Source of the DNA: CBDUXT01 sp965371245
Lineage (GTDB): Bacteria > Planctomycetota > Phycisphaerae > UBA1845
Assembly (NCBI GenBank): GCA_965371245.1
Contig: CBDUXT010000038.1
Location: 1-50,459, forward strand
Direction: 5' to 3'
DNA: 50,459 nt
In this document: positions 17,450-25,612 of the stretch, piece by piece
Layout: every line of letters starts with the position of its first letter
Position numbering within the stretch: the stretch's first letter is position 1
Notes under the pieces: model-generated
Told to the model about the DNA's origin: nothing
Databases searched by the model: none
What the model saw: only the letters and a program-made list of their open reading frames with translations
Made by a program: the position numbers and the translations under genes

Positions 17450-18883
17450 TCACCTCTTGTGCGTCATTCGTTCCAACTCGTTGGGGGTGCGTGGGAGCGC
17501 GCGGGTCAGGTTTTCGGCACCGGTTTCGGTTACGAGGATGTTGTCCTCGATGAAGACGGCGATCTCTTCGTCGTGGTTGTAGTACCAGGGCTCGATGGTG
17601 AAGATCATGCCCGGCGATAGCGCGGCGTCGCGCAGGCTCGGGTCGCCGACGTCGAGCCCGATGTGGTGGCCGAAGAAAAAACCGGTTTGCATGTACTTTC
17701 GTTCCGCCGCGGGGATGCGAGCGACCCCCACGGCCTGGACCTCACCCAGCGTCACGCCGGGACGGACCGCGGCGATCATCGCGTCGGTGACGCCGGTTAC
17801 CATCTTGATCAACTCTCGTTGGCGCGGCGTGAACCTCCCTGAGACTGGGAAAGTCCGTCCGACGTCGCTGGCGTAGTGATCGAGTTCGCAGCCGACGTCG
17901 AAGATGACCAGCTCACCGTCTTGCATCTTCCGGTTGCGCCGGTCGTAGTGCGCGGCGAGAATGCGCCAAGGCCAAAGGGAGTTGGGGCCGGACTTGATGA
18001 TCGAGTCGAAGGCGAGCCGCTGGGCGCCCTTTCGCTTGAAGGCCGCCTCGAGTTCCGCTTCGAGGGTTCGTTCATCGACGCCGTCACGAACGAAGCCGGC
18101 CGCGTGACGAATCCCCGCCGCGGTGATGCGGCAAGCGCGTCGAATCACATCGATTTCCTCCGGCGATTTCACAATACGCAGGTCGGCCACCGGCTCAAAC
18201 GCGTTTTGCAGCTTCACCGCGTGGCTCATGCCTTGCGCATACGTGGATAGTGTCTGAGCAGGCGTCCAGGCCCGCATCGGCATGGGGACGGCAGGTTGAA
18301 TTCCTCCGGCTCGTCCCGAGTTAACCCAGAGCGTGCGACCGGATTCTATCCACTGCTTCATCTGCGGTGCGAACCCGTCGAACGGTCGAACGTCGTCGAA
18401 GCCCGATTCGCGCGACAGGGACGGGTCATCAGCGAGAGGGCGCCCCGGGAAGTCGTTGGCACGCGATCGATTCTCGAACCGGGCATCGCGCCGCGGCACG
18501 AAGAGAATCGAGCGCTGCTCGTCGGCGTCGATGGCCAGGATTGAGTTCGGCAATTCCAGCCCGGTGAAGTAGAGGAAATCGTCGAGCTGGCGGAACGTCT
18601 CGCCGGCGGAGAACCCGTCGATCGCCGGCGCCAAGAAGACACCGCCACCGCGATCATGCAGTGCCCGCGCCAGGTTCTCGCGCCGCTGCCGGTGAACGCG
18701 GCGATCGAACTGAAGGTGGGACCAGTCAAAGAACCGCTGCTCGGGCGTGGGCCGAGGGTCGGGACGGACATAGGTCGCGCTCGGCGCAGCGCAGCCTTGC
18801 AACAAAACAACGACACAAGCCACCAACCGGCTGGAAGTGGATACCGCCGTCGCGATACTTGTCAGAGACTTTCGAATCAGCAT
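17450..18883 (-). CDS. Lipoprotein Xaa-Pro aminopeptidase (M24B)
   Basis: A two-metal peptidase that removes N-terminal residues preceding proline. The 477-residue product has the N-terminal creatinase-like domain (about 50-215; SILFVPRRD) and the pita-bread catalytic domain (about 235-465). Metal ligands are seen in FDVGCELDHYASDVGRTF (two Asp), FGHHIGLDV (His), FTIEPWYY (Glu) and IEDNILVTE (Glu). Unusually for the family it begins with a lipoprotein signal: SRLVACVVVLLQGC places Cys31 after an LQG lipobox, so it should be membrane-anchored outside the cytoplasm. An insertion (LWPWRILAAHYDRRN) separates the SGPN strand from the first metal strand. Confidence 0.85.
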   Translation of the reverse strand: MLIRKSLTSIATAVSTSSRLVACVVVLLQGCAAPSATYVRPDPRPTPEQRFFDWSHLQFDRRVHRQRRENLARALHDRGGGVFLAPAIDGFSAGETFRQLDDFLYFTGLELPNSILAIDADEQRSILFVPRRDARFENRSRANDFPGRPLADDPSLSRESGFDDVRPFDGFAPQMKQWIESGRTLWVNSGRAGGIQPAVPMPMRAWTPAQTLSTYAQGMSHAVKLQNAFEPVADLRIVKSPEEIDVIRRACRITAAGIRHAAGFVRDGVDERTLEAELEAAFKRKGAQRLAFDSIIKSGPNSLWPWRILAAHYDRRNRKMQDGELVIFDVGCELDHYASDVGRTFPVSGRFTPRQRELIKMVTGVTDAMIAAVRPGVTLGEVQAVGVARIPAAERKYMQTGFFFGHHIGLDVGDPSLRDAALSPGMIFTIEPWYYNHDEEIAVFIEDNILVTETGAENLTRALPRTPNELERMTHKR

Positions 18884-19220
18884 GTCGTCTTGATCGGTTT
18901 CCCAGAAGAAGTACGAACAGCGCTCATGCTATCGGCAAGGGACTCAGTGGAGCAAGGACGGTGCCCCATCCTTCGCTTTTGGCGAAGGGTGGGGGACGGA
19001 CGAGACCCCCGTGGCGTCATCTGGTCCATCCATTCCCCACGCTTGCTTCGCAAGGATGGCGCCCCCAGCCACCGGTAAGATACTCGGCGGAGCAAGCCGC
19101 GCACGAGAGAGTGTCCGCGAGACCTCGCTACCCCTGGTCAGCGTCGCTTCGTAGACTACGATGGCGCGAGATCGATGGATGTGGCGGACTGACGCCGACC
19201 AACTGGAGAACGACTGACCG
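18884..19220. other. Intergenic stretch filled with hairpin repeats
   Basis: About 340 bases between the divergent M24 gene and rlmN. No coding sequence is convincing. Besides the hairpin at 18964-18994 there is CTTGCTTCGCAAG near 19044, flanked by CCATCC and GGATGG, resembling half of a second element of the same kind. Confidence 0.5.
18964..18994. repeat. Hairpin element, CCCCATCCTTCGC arms
   Basis: CCCCATCCTTCGC pairs with GCGAAGGGTGGGG across a five-base loop, with a single G-T pair. A candidate dispersed palindromic repeat; with no U-run it is a weak terminator candidate. Confidence 0.55.
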
Positions 19221-20294
19221 ATGACCGCCGAGACAACACCCGTTGATCCGCCCGCCACGACGCCGCAGAGTGTGTTCGACCTGACGTTGGATGCACTCCG
19301 CGACTTGCTCGTGGCGTGGGGCGAGCCGCGCTATCGCGCGCCGCAGATTCTGCAGTGGGTCTATCAGCGCGGCGTGACCTCGTTCGATGAGATGACCAAC
19401 CTGTCGAAGCGGCTGCGGACGCGGCTGGCCGACGAGTTCCCGTTGCATCGCTCGACCATCGTGAAACGGCAGGAATCCAGCGACCAAACGGTCAAGCTCT
19501 TGCTGCGCTGGCCCGACGGCGCCACCAGCGAGTGCGTGCTGATCCCCGACGGTGACCGCCGAACGGCCTGCCTCTCGTCGCAGGTCGGCTGCCCGGTCGG
19601 CTGTGTCTTCTGCGCCAGCGGGCTCGGCGGGCTCGAACGGCAACTGTCCGCCGGGCAGATCGTCGAGCAGGCCATGCGTGTGCGAGAGCTCTGCACCGAC
19701 GGTATGCGCCTTTCCAATGTCGTGTTCATGGGGCTGGGTGAGCCGCTGGCGAATTACGGGGCCACCGTCCAGGCGGTCCGCACGATCAATGCGGACTGGG
19801 GGCTCAACATCGGCGGCCGCAAGATCACGGTCAGCACGGTTGGGTTGCCCGGGCCGATGCGCCGGCTCGCCGACGAGCAGATGCAGATCACGCTGGCGCT
19901 GTCGTTGCACGCACCGACCGACGAACTGCGGCGCGAACTGATCCCCTGGGCCGACCGTGTCACGATCGAGTCACTCATCGAGGCGGCCGGGTACTACTTC
20001 GAGAAAACCGGTCGCGAGGTGACGCTCGAGTATATCCTGCTGGGTGGGGTCAACGATGCCGAGGAGCACGCCCGACGGCTGGCTCGAATCGCCAGGCGGA
20101 TTCGTGCCAACGTGAACCTCATCCCCTACAACCCCGTGTCGGGCTTGCCGTATGAGCGCCCGAGCGACCGCGCCGTCGCCCTCTTTGAAGCGGCATTGCG
20201 CCAGGGCGGTGCCAACGTTCACGTCCGACGAAGCCGAGGCATCGACATCGATGGCGCGTGCGGTCAACTGAGACGAACAGACAAGCCGAAATGA
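19221..20294 (+). CDS. rlmN: Dual-specificity 23S rRNA/tRNA adenine-C2 methyltransferase RlmN
   Basis: A radical-SAM enzyme that methylates C2 of A2503 in 23S rRNA and A37 in some tRNAs. The 357-residue product has the N-terminal RNA-binding part (PQILQWVYQRGV), the [4Fe-4S] motif as C124, C128 and C131 (GCPVGCVFC), GLGEPLANY, the SAM-binding SLHAPTDELR and VNLIPYNPV. The methyl-carrying Cys347 is in the C-terminal GACGQL. Length is typical. It starts at ATG 19221. Downstream the minus-strand subtilisin remnant converges on it. Confidence 0.95.
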   Translation: MTAETTPVDPPATTPQSVFDLTLDALRDLLVAWGEPRYRAPQILQWVYQRGVTSFDEMTNLSKRLRTRLADEFPLHRSTIVKRQESSDQTVKLLLRWPDGATSECVLIPDGDRRTACLSSQVGCPVGCVFCASGLGGLERQLSAGQIVEQAMRVRELCTDGMRLSNVVFMGLGEPLANYGATVQAVRTINADWGLNIGGRKITVSTVGLPGPMRRLADEQMQITLALSLHAPTDELRRELIPWADRVTIESLIEAAGYYFEKTGREVTLEYILLGGVNDAEEHARRLARIARRIRANVNLIPYNPVSGLPYERPSDRAVALFEAALRQGGANVHVRRSRGIDIDGACGQLRRTDKPK

Positions 20295-20299
20295 TCCGT

Positions 20300-20574
20300 G
20301 GCTCTTTGCTCATTCCGCGCCACGCGAGACGCCCGGGCGCGTGCGAACGGCTCGGCCATGGGCATCAAGCACCTGCGAAACGATCCGCTTACGGTGAAAT
20401 GCGCCGATACGCCCCGGCATCCACGGAAGTGCCTGTTGATCGCGCGTGGAGACTCAAGTCCGTCGGCAGGGGTTCCGTGGTGTCCCCCCAAAGTGCGGAG
20501 GTTGATCGGTTGAGCGCCACGGAGAAGCTGGACCCAACGGCCGTATCGCAGGAACATCCAGTAACCTGAATGCT
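20300..20574 (-). pseudogene. Degraded C-terminal end of the subtilisin gene
   Basis: Beyond the TAA at 20575-20577 the same frame continues as SIQVTGCSCDTAVGSSFSVA and then WGDTTEPL. This lines up with YDVQIVDLGCDPTAEASFSA and WGDAVG in the metalloprotease at 29575-32190. Near 20420 the likely continuation moves to another frame (GVSAHFTVSGSF, compare IDVAFDVVGTL). So the stop looks like a nonsense change at a Tyr position, with further decay behind it. Confidence 0.5.
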
Positions 20575-22584
20575 TTACGTTGCCCCAGGGACAATTTCGT
20601 CATCGTATATGTGGATCGTCCCGTACACGCTCCAATCCAGATAGACCGGATCGCACACGTGTCGAGACGCCCAGAAGCTGTCAGTCGGGTTCGAACAGGG
20701 CGGTGTCAGGGTGGCGGCGTTCTCGCACCTTTCGACGGGTGCGTCCACCCACATCTTCGTTCCGTTAAACGATGTGAACGGCGAAGGCAGGCTCGTCAGC
20801 GCTACCCGAATGGCCGTGTCGGCCCCGCCATTTCCGGGCACGAACGAGGCATAACGGTTTTTGGCTACCCCGCCCGGCTCCGTTGCGGGCGCATTGGCCA
20901 CCACGCAGCTCTCGACACACTCGTCGGGTATCCCGTTCCCTTCACAGTCCAGGCTGGTTCCGGATGCGATGTCGCACTCATCGGGAACGCCGTTCGCGTT
21001 GCAGTCGTCGGCCGAAGGCACCTGGTCGATGCAATTCGGGCTAACTTCGCAGTCGTCCGGAAAACCGTTCGCGTTGCAATCCGCACTCGTCCCGCTGGCG
21101 AGGTCACATTCGTCCGGCATATTGTTGCCGTTGCAATCGCGACTCGTTCCCGTGCCGATGTCCTCCAAATCGGGCGTGCCGTTCGTGTTGCAGTCGCCGT
21201 TGGGCTCGCACACGTCGGGAACGAGGTCATGGTTCGCGTCCGCGAAGGCCGGCGGTCCACCCGCAGGCGCGATGCCGACGTCGCAGACATCGGACACGCC
21301 GTTGCCGTTGCAGTCCGCGCCGGGAAGTTCACCCAGTTCTCGAAGGCGGGCGATGGAGCTGAACATATTGGGAAACGAGCCGATGTGCTTGTCGAGCGAC
21401 GCCTCGCCCTGGCAGATTCCCGTCTCGATCAGCAAGCGTCGCATCTGTCGCGGCCCGATCCGGCAGCCGAACTCAGCTTCAGCAAGCGACTGTAGCGACG
21501 CTGCCGCCGCAACGACAAACGGCGAGGCAGAACTGGTCCCGTTGAAACCGGCTCTGTACCACTGCTTCGAGTCGGCGATGCTGGGGCACTCGAAGTTAAA
21601 GTGAGTCCCGTATCCGAGCGTGAAGACCCCCCGACCCCAGCCCTGGACGTTGACGCGTGATCCGTATGTGCTAAAGCCCAGCCGGTCATGCGAAGTCAAA
21701 TCCTGACCGGCTCCCACAATGATCGACCCACTGTCGCCCCAACTTCGGTAGTTGACGTACGGTGTAGCCGGTCCGTCAAGATCCTGGTTGCCGTTCCCCG
21801 CAGCGGCTACGACGATGATCCCGCAGTCCGTGGCGACCTTGGTGACGTCCCACACACCTTGAGATAACTCCACGGGCCCGTAGCAAGTTGCACACCCCGG
21901 AATCGTGCTGATCTGCAGCTCAAGCAGGATGACGTCTCCCGGGTTAAGTTCGGCGATCCCCGCCGTAACGGCTCCAGGCGAATCGATACTGAAGAACCAA
22001 GCCGTCGCGTCAGGAACCAAACCCTTGACGCCATATTGGTTGCCCGGCGTGTCCAAAGCCACCAGCTCGCCGAGGACAGCCGTACCGTGGTTCACCGACG
22101 AGTCGAACACTTGCCCCACCGGCTCGTTGATGTTGCATAGATCCTCGTGCCCGCGGATGTAACCGCGCTCGACGTCGGCGATCTGAATTCCCTGCCCGCG
22201 ACCGCCCTGCGTCCAGGCATACGACATGTTCATTCCGGGGTCAGCCCCGTGATAATCCTGCTCGGAGAAGAAATCACAGGTCGGTGGCTCAATATCGTCA
22301 CAGGGAGGCTCAGGATCTTCCATAGTGAACTCCAGCCATTCGGTCTCGTCTAGGGCAAGAAGGGCGCTCGCTGCATCCGCAAGCGTTTCCAAAGCACCGT
22401 ACACCGCCATCATGGCGCGGAGATCGGGCTGGGCCCTCCCGCTGCGCTGTGCCGCCCGGTTTTCCACAAAGTCCACGGTCGCGTCGGGAAGCTGGATGAG
22501 CGCCTGGAACGTTAGGGTGAATTGAACCGTGACGGCATTCACGTTGGACAGATCGGCGCCGACCAAAGGAGGTAAGATCGCCAC
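20575..22584 (-). CDS. Secreted S8 subtilisin-like protease, reading frame interrupted
   Basis: A serine endopeptidase with intact triad in this frame: D137 (QIADVERG), H166 (NHGTAV), oxyanion N264 (AAGNGN) and S351 (GTSSASP). After the catalytic domain come about six DCNxNGxPDxC calcium-type repeats (about 430-560), then a C-terminal domain shared with the zinc protease at 29575-32190 (NRYASF to EIVPGAT). The frame lacks a signal peptide. The preceding frame, overlapping at its 5' end, supplies one: MFRSAPLLIVAVIILLQ from a GTG at 22768 preceded by AAGGAG, running to VKFRDDLKVREVGGDLTSFG, where loss of one base near 22561 would join the two. The 3' end also stops early. Probably a recent pseudogene, or affected by sequence errors. 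Confidence 0.75.
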   Translation of the reverse strand: MAILPPLVGADLSNVNAVTVQFTLTFQALIQLPDATVDFVENRAAQRSGRAQPDLRAMMAVYGALETLADAASALLALDETEWLEFTMEDPEPPCDDIEPPTCDFFSEQDYHGADPGMNMSYAWTQGGRGQGIQIADVERGYIRGHEDLCNINEPVGQVFDSSVNHGTAVLGELVALDTPGNQYGVKGLVPDATAWFFSIDSPGAVTAGIAELNPGDVILLELQISTIPGCATCYGPVELSQGVWDVTKVATDCGIIVVAAAGNGNQDLDGPATPYVNYRSWGDSGSIIVGAGQDLTSHDRLGFSTYGSRVNVQGWGRGVFTLGYGTHFNFECPSIADSKQWYRAGFNGTSSASPFVVAAAASLQSLAEAEFGCRIGPRQMRRLLIETGICQGEASLDKHIGSFPNMFSSIARLRELGELPGADCNGNGVSDVCDVGIAPAGGPPAFADANHDLVPDVCEPNGDCNTNGTPDLEDIGTGTSRDCNGNNMPDECDLASGTSADCNANGFPDDCEVSPNCIDQVPSADDCNANGVPDECDIASGTSLDCEGNGIPDECVESCVVANAPATEPGGVAKNRYASFVPGNGGADTAIRVALTSLPSPFTSFNGTKMWVDAPVERCENAATLTPPCSNPTDSFWASRHVCDPVYLDWSVYGTIHIYDDEIVPGAT

Positions 22585-23584
22585 CCACCTCGCGTACCTT
22601 CAAGTCATCACGGAACTTTACCTTGAGTTGACTTTCAAACACAGGCACTGTTATCGAAGCCGGCTTGGCCGGAGGTACGCGGGGTATGAGTTGTCCCAAG
22701 ACCTGAGGCGATTGAGTTTGCAGGAGTATTATGACCGCGACGATCAGCAAGGGAGCGGATCGAAACACCAAACGTCTCCTTATGACAAGAACGCCTCCTG
22801 CAAGTAACGCAAGCGTCGTCATGATCAGCCCCCACTCTGAAACGGCGGGTATAGGTTCACCAGTGCGATCAAACAGTGAAAAGGCCAGGTCGAAACCGCG
22901 AGTCGTTGGAGCACTCCAGGTCGGATCGGTGGTAGGTGATCTTTGTCGGGAGGTGCCGTCTCCTGGCACAATGGGGGCCGTCACCCAGACCCAATAACAA
23001 CCACCGGAAACCGTCTGGTCGTTCTGGATTTCCAGCCAATAGGTTTCAAAAGGCTGAGCCTGGAACCCGCCGTGTTCAAAGGCGAGTTCGTACTCAAAGA
23101 TAGGGGCGGAACCCCCCAAGGCGGCCGGAATCTCTCCAACCGGTTCACTCGACCGAATCACGGTGTACGCGGGTGTAGGGAGCGCATCAGGGCCGATTGG
23201 ATCACCTTGCGCATCCCTCCAAAAGCGCACCGCAAAATCATCAGGGAACGCGGCACATCCGGCATTGCTGATCAGGTACGTACCCCACCAACGAATTCGC
23301 CTGATCGTACGTTGCGTTTGGAGTGTGAAATTGTCAGCGCCCGACGTATCGACTTCCACATCACTGCGTGCATAGAACTCATCTTCAGCACCGTTTCTTG
23401 TGAAAGTCGGGCACTGTGCATAGAGTTCTGCGGAATCCGGGCACGCTGGCGCAGCGGTCAACCCATCGACCCGGGATGGGATCGGTGGCGGCGCGTGCGG
23501 AATGAGTTGGCCCCTCGTCGGACCGTTGCCAACCGAAAGAACGATGATACCAAGAGCGACAAGAACGCGACATCTACGTGGCAT
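22310..23584 (-). CDS. Exported IPTL-CTERM protein whose frame runs into the subtilisin gene
   Basis: Start ATG 23584 has AAGGAG about 7 bases upstream. The product begins with a signal peptide (RCRVLVALGIIVLSVGNGPTRGQ), has a beta-rich body of ~230 residues (RRIRWWGTYLISNAGC, FAVRFWRDAQGDPIG, FETYWLEIQND) and then a sorting-type tail, IPAVSEWGLIMTTLALLAGG with an Arg cluster. Such proteins normally stop just after the cluster. Here no stop follows, and the frame goes on through the subtilisin signal peptide (from about 22768) and ends out of register at 22310. The meaningful part is about 22770-23584. Function unknown; the tail implies anchoring or sorting at the envelope. Follows the FG-GAP-like gene by 43 bases, probably in one operon. 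Confidence 0.65.
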   Translation of the reverse strand: MPRRCRVLVALGIIVLSVGNGPTRGQLIPHAPPPIPSRVDGLTAAPACPDSAELYAQCPTFTRNGAEDEFYARSDVEVDTSGADNFTLQTQRTIRRIRWWGTYLISNAGCAAFPDDFAVRFWRDAQGDPIGPDALPTPAYTVIRSSEPVGEIPAALGGSAPIFEYELAFEHGGFQAQPFETYWLEIQNDQTVSGGCYWVWVTAPIVPGDGTSRQRSPTTDPTWSAPTTRGFDLAFSLFDRTGEPIPAVSEWGLIMTTLALLAGGVLVIRRRLVFRSAPLLIVAVIILLQTQSPQVLGQLIPRVPPAKPASITVPVFESQLKVKFRDDLKVREVGGDLTSFGRRRSVQRECRHGSIHPNVPGAHPASRRDRGLCGKPGGTAQREGPARSPRHDGGVRCFGNACGCSERPSCPRRDRMAGVHYGRS

Positions 23585-23627
23585 ACTGGATCTCCTTTCC
23601 CACAGACCGATGCGCTCGCACGACCCG

Positions 23628-25040
23628 TTATGATTGCAACGACTCGCCCCTTGGGGTTCCGCGCTCGCGTCGCGCGACCACAACAGCCCCCCCGGCCGCC
23701 AGAAGCACTCCGAGAACAAGGAGTCCCCACTGCGACACGGTCGGAATCTCCGGCCTGCATTCCGCTAGGGAGAACACGTACGCTGAACCGGAGTCACAAA
23801 CGAATTCGTCGGGGCACGCGTCGTCGTTTCCGGGTGCGCCGATCACAATGTGGCTGCCGTCTATTGCGGCTGAACTTCCGAAACCATCAGCCGGCGCCGC
23901 GTCGCTGGCGATCAGTTTCGAATGTCGAAAGAACGCGCCCCCCACGCGTTGGAAGATGTACGCCGACCCCGAACCAAACCCCGCCGGGTCGTCGTCCGCA
24001 GCTCCAACGGCGATATAATCTAAGTTGTGGGCGACTGAGGATCCGAACAGTGCATGGAGACCGGCATCACCGGGAACGAGCTTTTCTGATTCCACCCACT
24101 CGCCCGCCTGGCGTCGGAACACGAACACCGATCCGGAAGACGCCGCACCATTCTCTTGCAAAACCGCCTCGGCGTTCCCCGGTACGGAAGCCGGAGGCGG
24201 AATCGGCTGGATGTACCCTATGACGGCGAGGTCGTTGACGATCGAGACCCCTCCAATCTCATCTCCGAGCGTGAGATCGGCGGGCCTCAGCTTGGCTTCC
24301 TGCGTCCACGTCGTGCCGCTGCGCCGAAAGACGTATCCTGCGTCTTGGCCAAGAGCCGCGACGATCACGGTGTCGCCGCTGATGGATGCGCGCCCACCAA
24401 AGATGTCCAACTCGGCGAGATCCGAGGCCGTCAGTTTTTGCTGCTCGACCCAAGCGGCTCCATCGTACGAGAACACGTAGGCGGCGCCGGTTCCGGTGCC
24501 CGGTCCATCATGGCCGCGGGCACCTACGACGATATCGTTCCCACTGATGGAGACCGCCGACCCGAAGCTGTCACCGTCGCCTCCGTCACTGGGAACGAGC
24601 TTCGCTTCCTGAATCCAGTTGGTTCCGTCATGCCTGAACACGTACGCCGCGCCGGAATCCACTACCCCGTCGGATGCACCGCTGGCACCGACAACGAGGA
24701 CGTCCGAAGTCATCGACGCCGATGTCCCGAACCGGGCAGAGAGCTGTGGGTCACTGGCAACGAGCTTCGCGTGCTGTAGCCACGTCGCCCCTTGCCGTTG
24801 GAACACGTAGGCCGCCCCGGAGTTGCAGGACGGGTCGGTAGGGCACGCGTCGTCGTCACCATGTGCACCGACGACAACATAGTCACCGCTAACGGCCACC
24901 GTACCTCCGAAGAGATCGCCCTTGGCTGCATCGGAGGCGGTCAGCTTGGCCTGCTCGCATTGCGCGACCGCCACGGGGGGAAGGATGAGCAGGAAGCTCC
25001 CGATAGCCGCAAGAGCGCAGAGAACCGTTTGCATCCGCAT
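23628..25040 (-). CDS. Exported FG-GAP-like repeat protein with IPTL-CTERM tail
   Basis: Several near-identical blades of the form KLxASDxxxxDxFGxxVxISGDxVVVGAxGxD...GAAYVFxxxGxxW fill residues about 25-440, predicting an integrin-like beta propeller outside the cell. The start chosen is the ATG at 25040, 7 bases after AAGGG; ATGs at 25046 and 25034 are alternatives. A signal peptide follows (VLCALAAIGSFLLILPPVAVAQ). The C-terminus is IPTVSQWGLLVLGVLLAAGG followed by ARRERG, the sorting-type tail. Blades contain short acidic loops such as GDDDACPTDPSC. First gene of a likely three-gene exported-protein operon. Function is probably adhesion or binding, inferred only from the fold. Confidence 0.8.
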   Translation of the reverse strand: MRMQTVLCALAAIGSFLLILPPVAVAQCEQAKLTASDAAKGDLFGGTVAVSGDYVVVGAHGDDDACPTDPSCNSGAAYVFQRQGATWLQHAKLVASDPQLSARFGTSASMTSDVLVVGASGASDGVVDSGAAYVFRHDGTNWIQEAKLVPSDGGDGDSFGSAVSISGNDIVVGARGHDGPGTGTGAAYVFSYDGAAWVEQQKLTASDLAELDIFGGRASISGDTVIVAALGQDAGYVFRRSGTTWTQEAKLRPADLTLGDEIGGVSIVNDLAVIGYIQPIPPPASVPGNAEAVLQENGAASSGSVFVFRRQAGEWVESEKLVPGDAGLHALFGSSVAHNLDYIAVGAADDDPAGFGSGSAYIFQRVGGAFFRHSKLIASDAAPADGFGSSAAIDGSHIVIGAPGNDDACPDEFVCDSGSAYVFSLAECRPEIPTVSQWGLLVLGVLLAAGGAVVVARRERGTPRGESLQS

Positions 25041-25126
25041 GTCCATGCCCTTGCACCCGAATCGGCCAAAGTCCGAGCGTTTAACAAATCCGTGCGTGCG
25101 TCTTATCGACTCCACCCGAGGCGCCA

Positions 25127-25156
25127 TAATAACCCGACAACTCGCTCCGAGTCAAG
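25127..25156 (-). promoter_or_regulatory. Predicted promoter of the exported-protein operon
   Basis: On the minus strand TTGACT (25156-25151), an 18-base spacer and TATTAT (25132-25127) match the vegetative consensus at 5/6 in each box, about 80-90 bases before the start at 25040. Confidence 0.55.
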
Positions 25157-25296
25157 ACCCTGCCTGTCGTGCAGAGCAAGCGAAACCCTCCGCCAACCGC
25201 AGCGCATCCCGATCCGGGCAGCCCGCATGAACGAGAGTTCCTGGGTTACTCGAATCCCCATGTACCGTCGATTCTCCAGTAACTAATTCGGGGGAG

Positions 25297-25551
25297 AACC
25301 AGATAAAAAGCGGCGATGTGGTCCTGCCGGCCCAGATGACCGACGGCAGTCGGCGTACGATCCACTTGCGTTGCGTGACGACGCCCGACGAGGCTCAGAA
25401 GGTGTTGCTCAACCGCCTCGGATTGACGCTACCCCAAGGCCTCCGGCAGATCGAAGAGATCGCACAAATGCAGTCACGACTTCTGCCCGAACACAGCCCT
25501 GACGCTATCACCAGACCCGTTCAAACTCCACAACTGCTCAACTTGGGTTAG
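25297..25551 (+). pseudogene. C-terminal remnant of a DDE transposase (IS1634/IS4-like)
   Basis: Reads SGDVVLPAQM, then RTIHLRCVTTPDEAQKVLLN and RLGLTLPQGL. This resembles the last ~50 residues of IS1634/IS4-type transposases as I remember them (C-terminal RLGLxLPxxL). No catalytic part lies upstream and no element ends were found, so it is a relic. Assignment is tentative. Confidence 0.35.
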
Positions 25552-25612
25552 CCCGCGCGGATGTACCCGGTGAAGCGGACGTTCGGTTGGTGATGCGCCC
25601 GACGCATACCCG

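Noticed and set aside
18656..19224. Two long plus-strand frames between the M24 gene and rlmN
   Set aside because: They are antisense to the M24 N-terminus and run across hairpin repeats; no homology is apparent.
20264..20557. 97-residue minus-strand frame as a separate gene
   Set aside because: Part of it matches the end of the protease C-terminal domain, so it fits better as decay of the subtilisin gene.
22943..24223. 426-residue plus-strand frame
   Set aside because: It is antisense to two exported-protein genes with clear signal peptides; its Arg/Pro-rich product is typical of a shadow frame.
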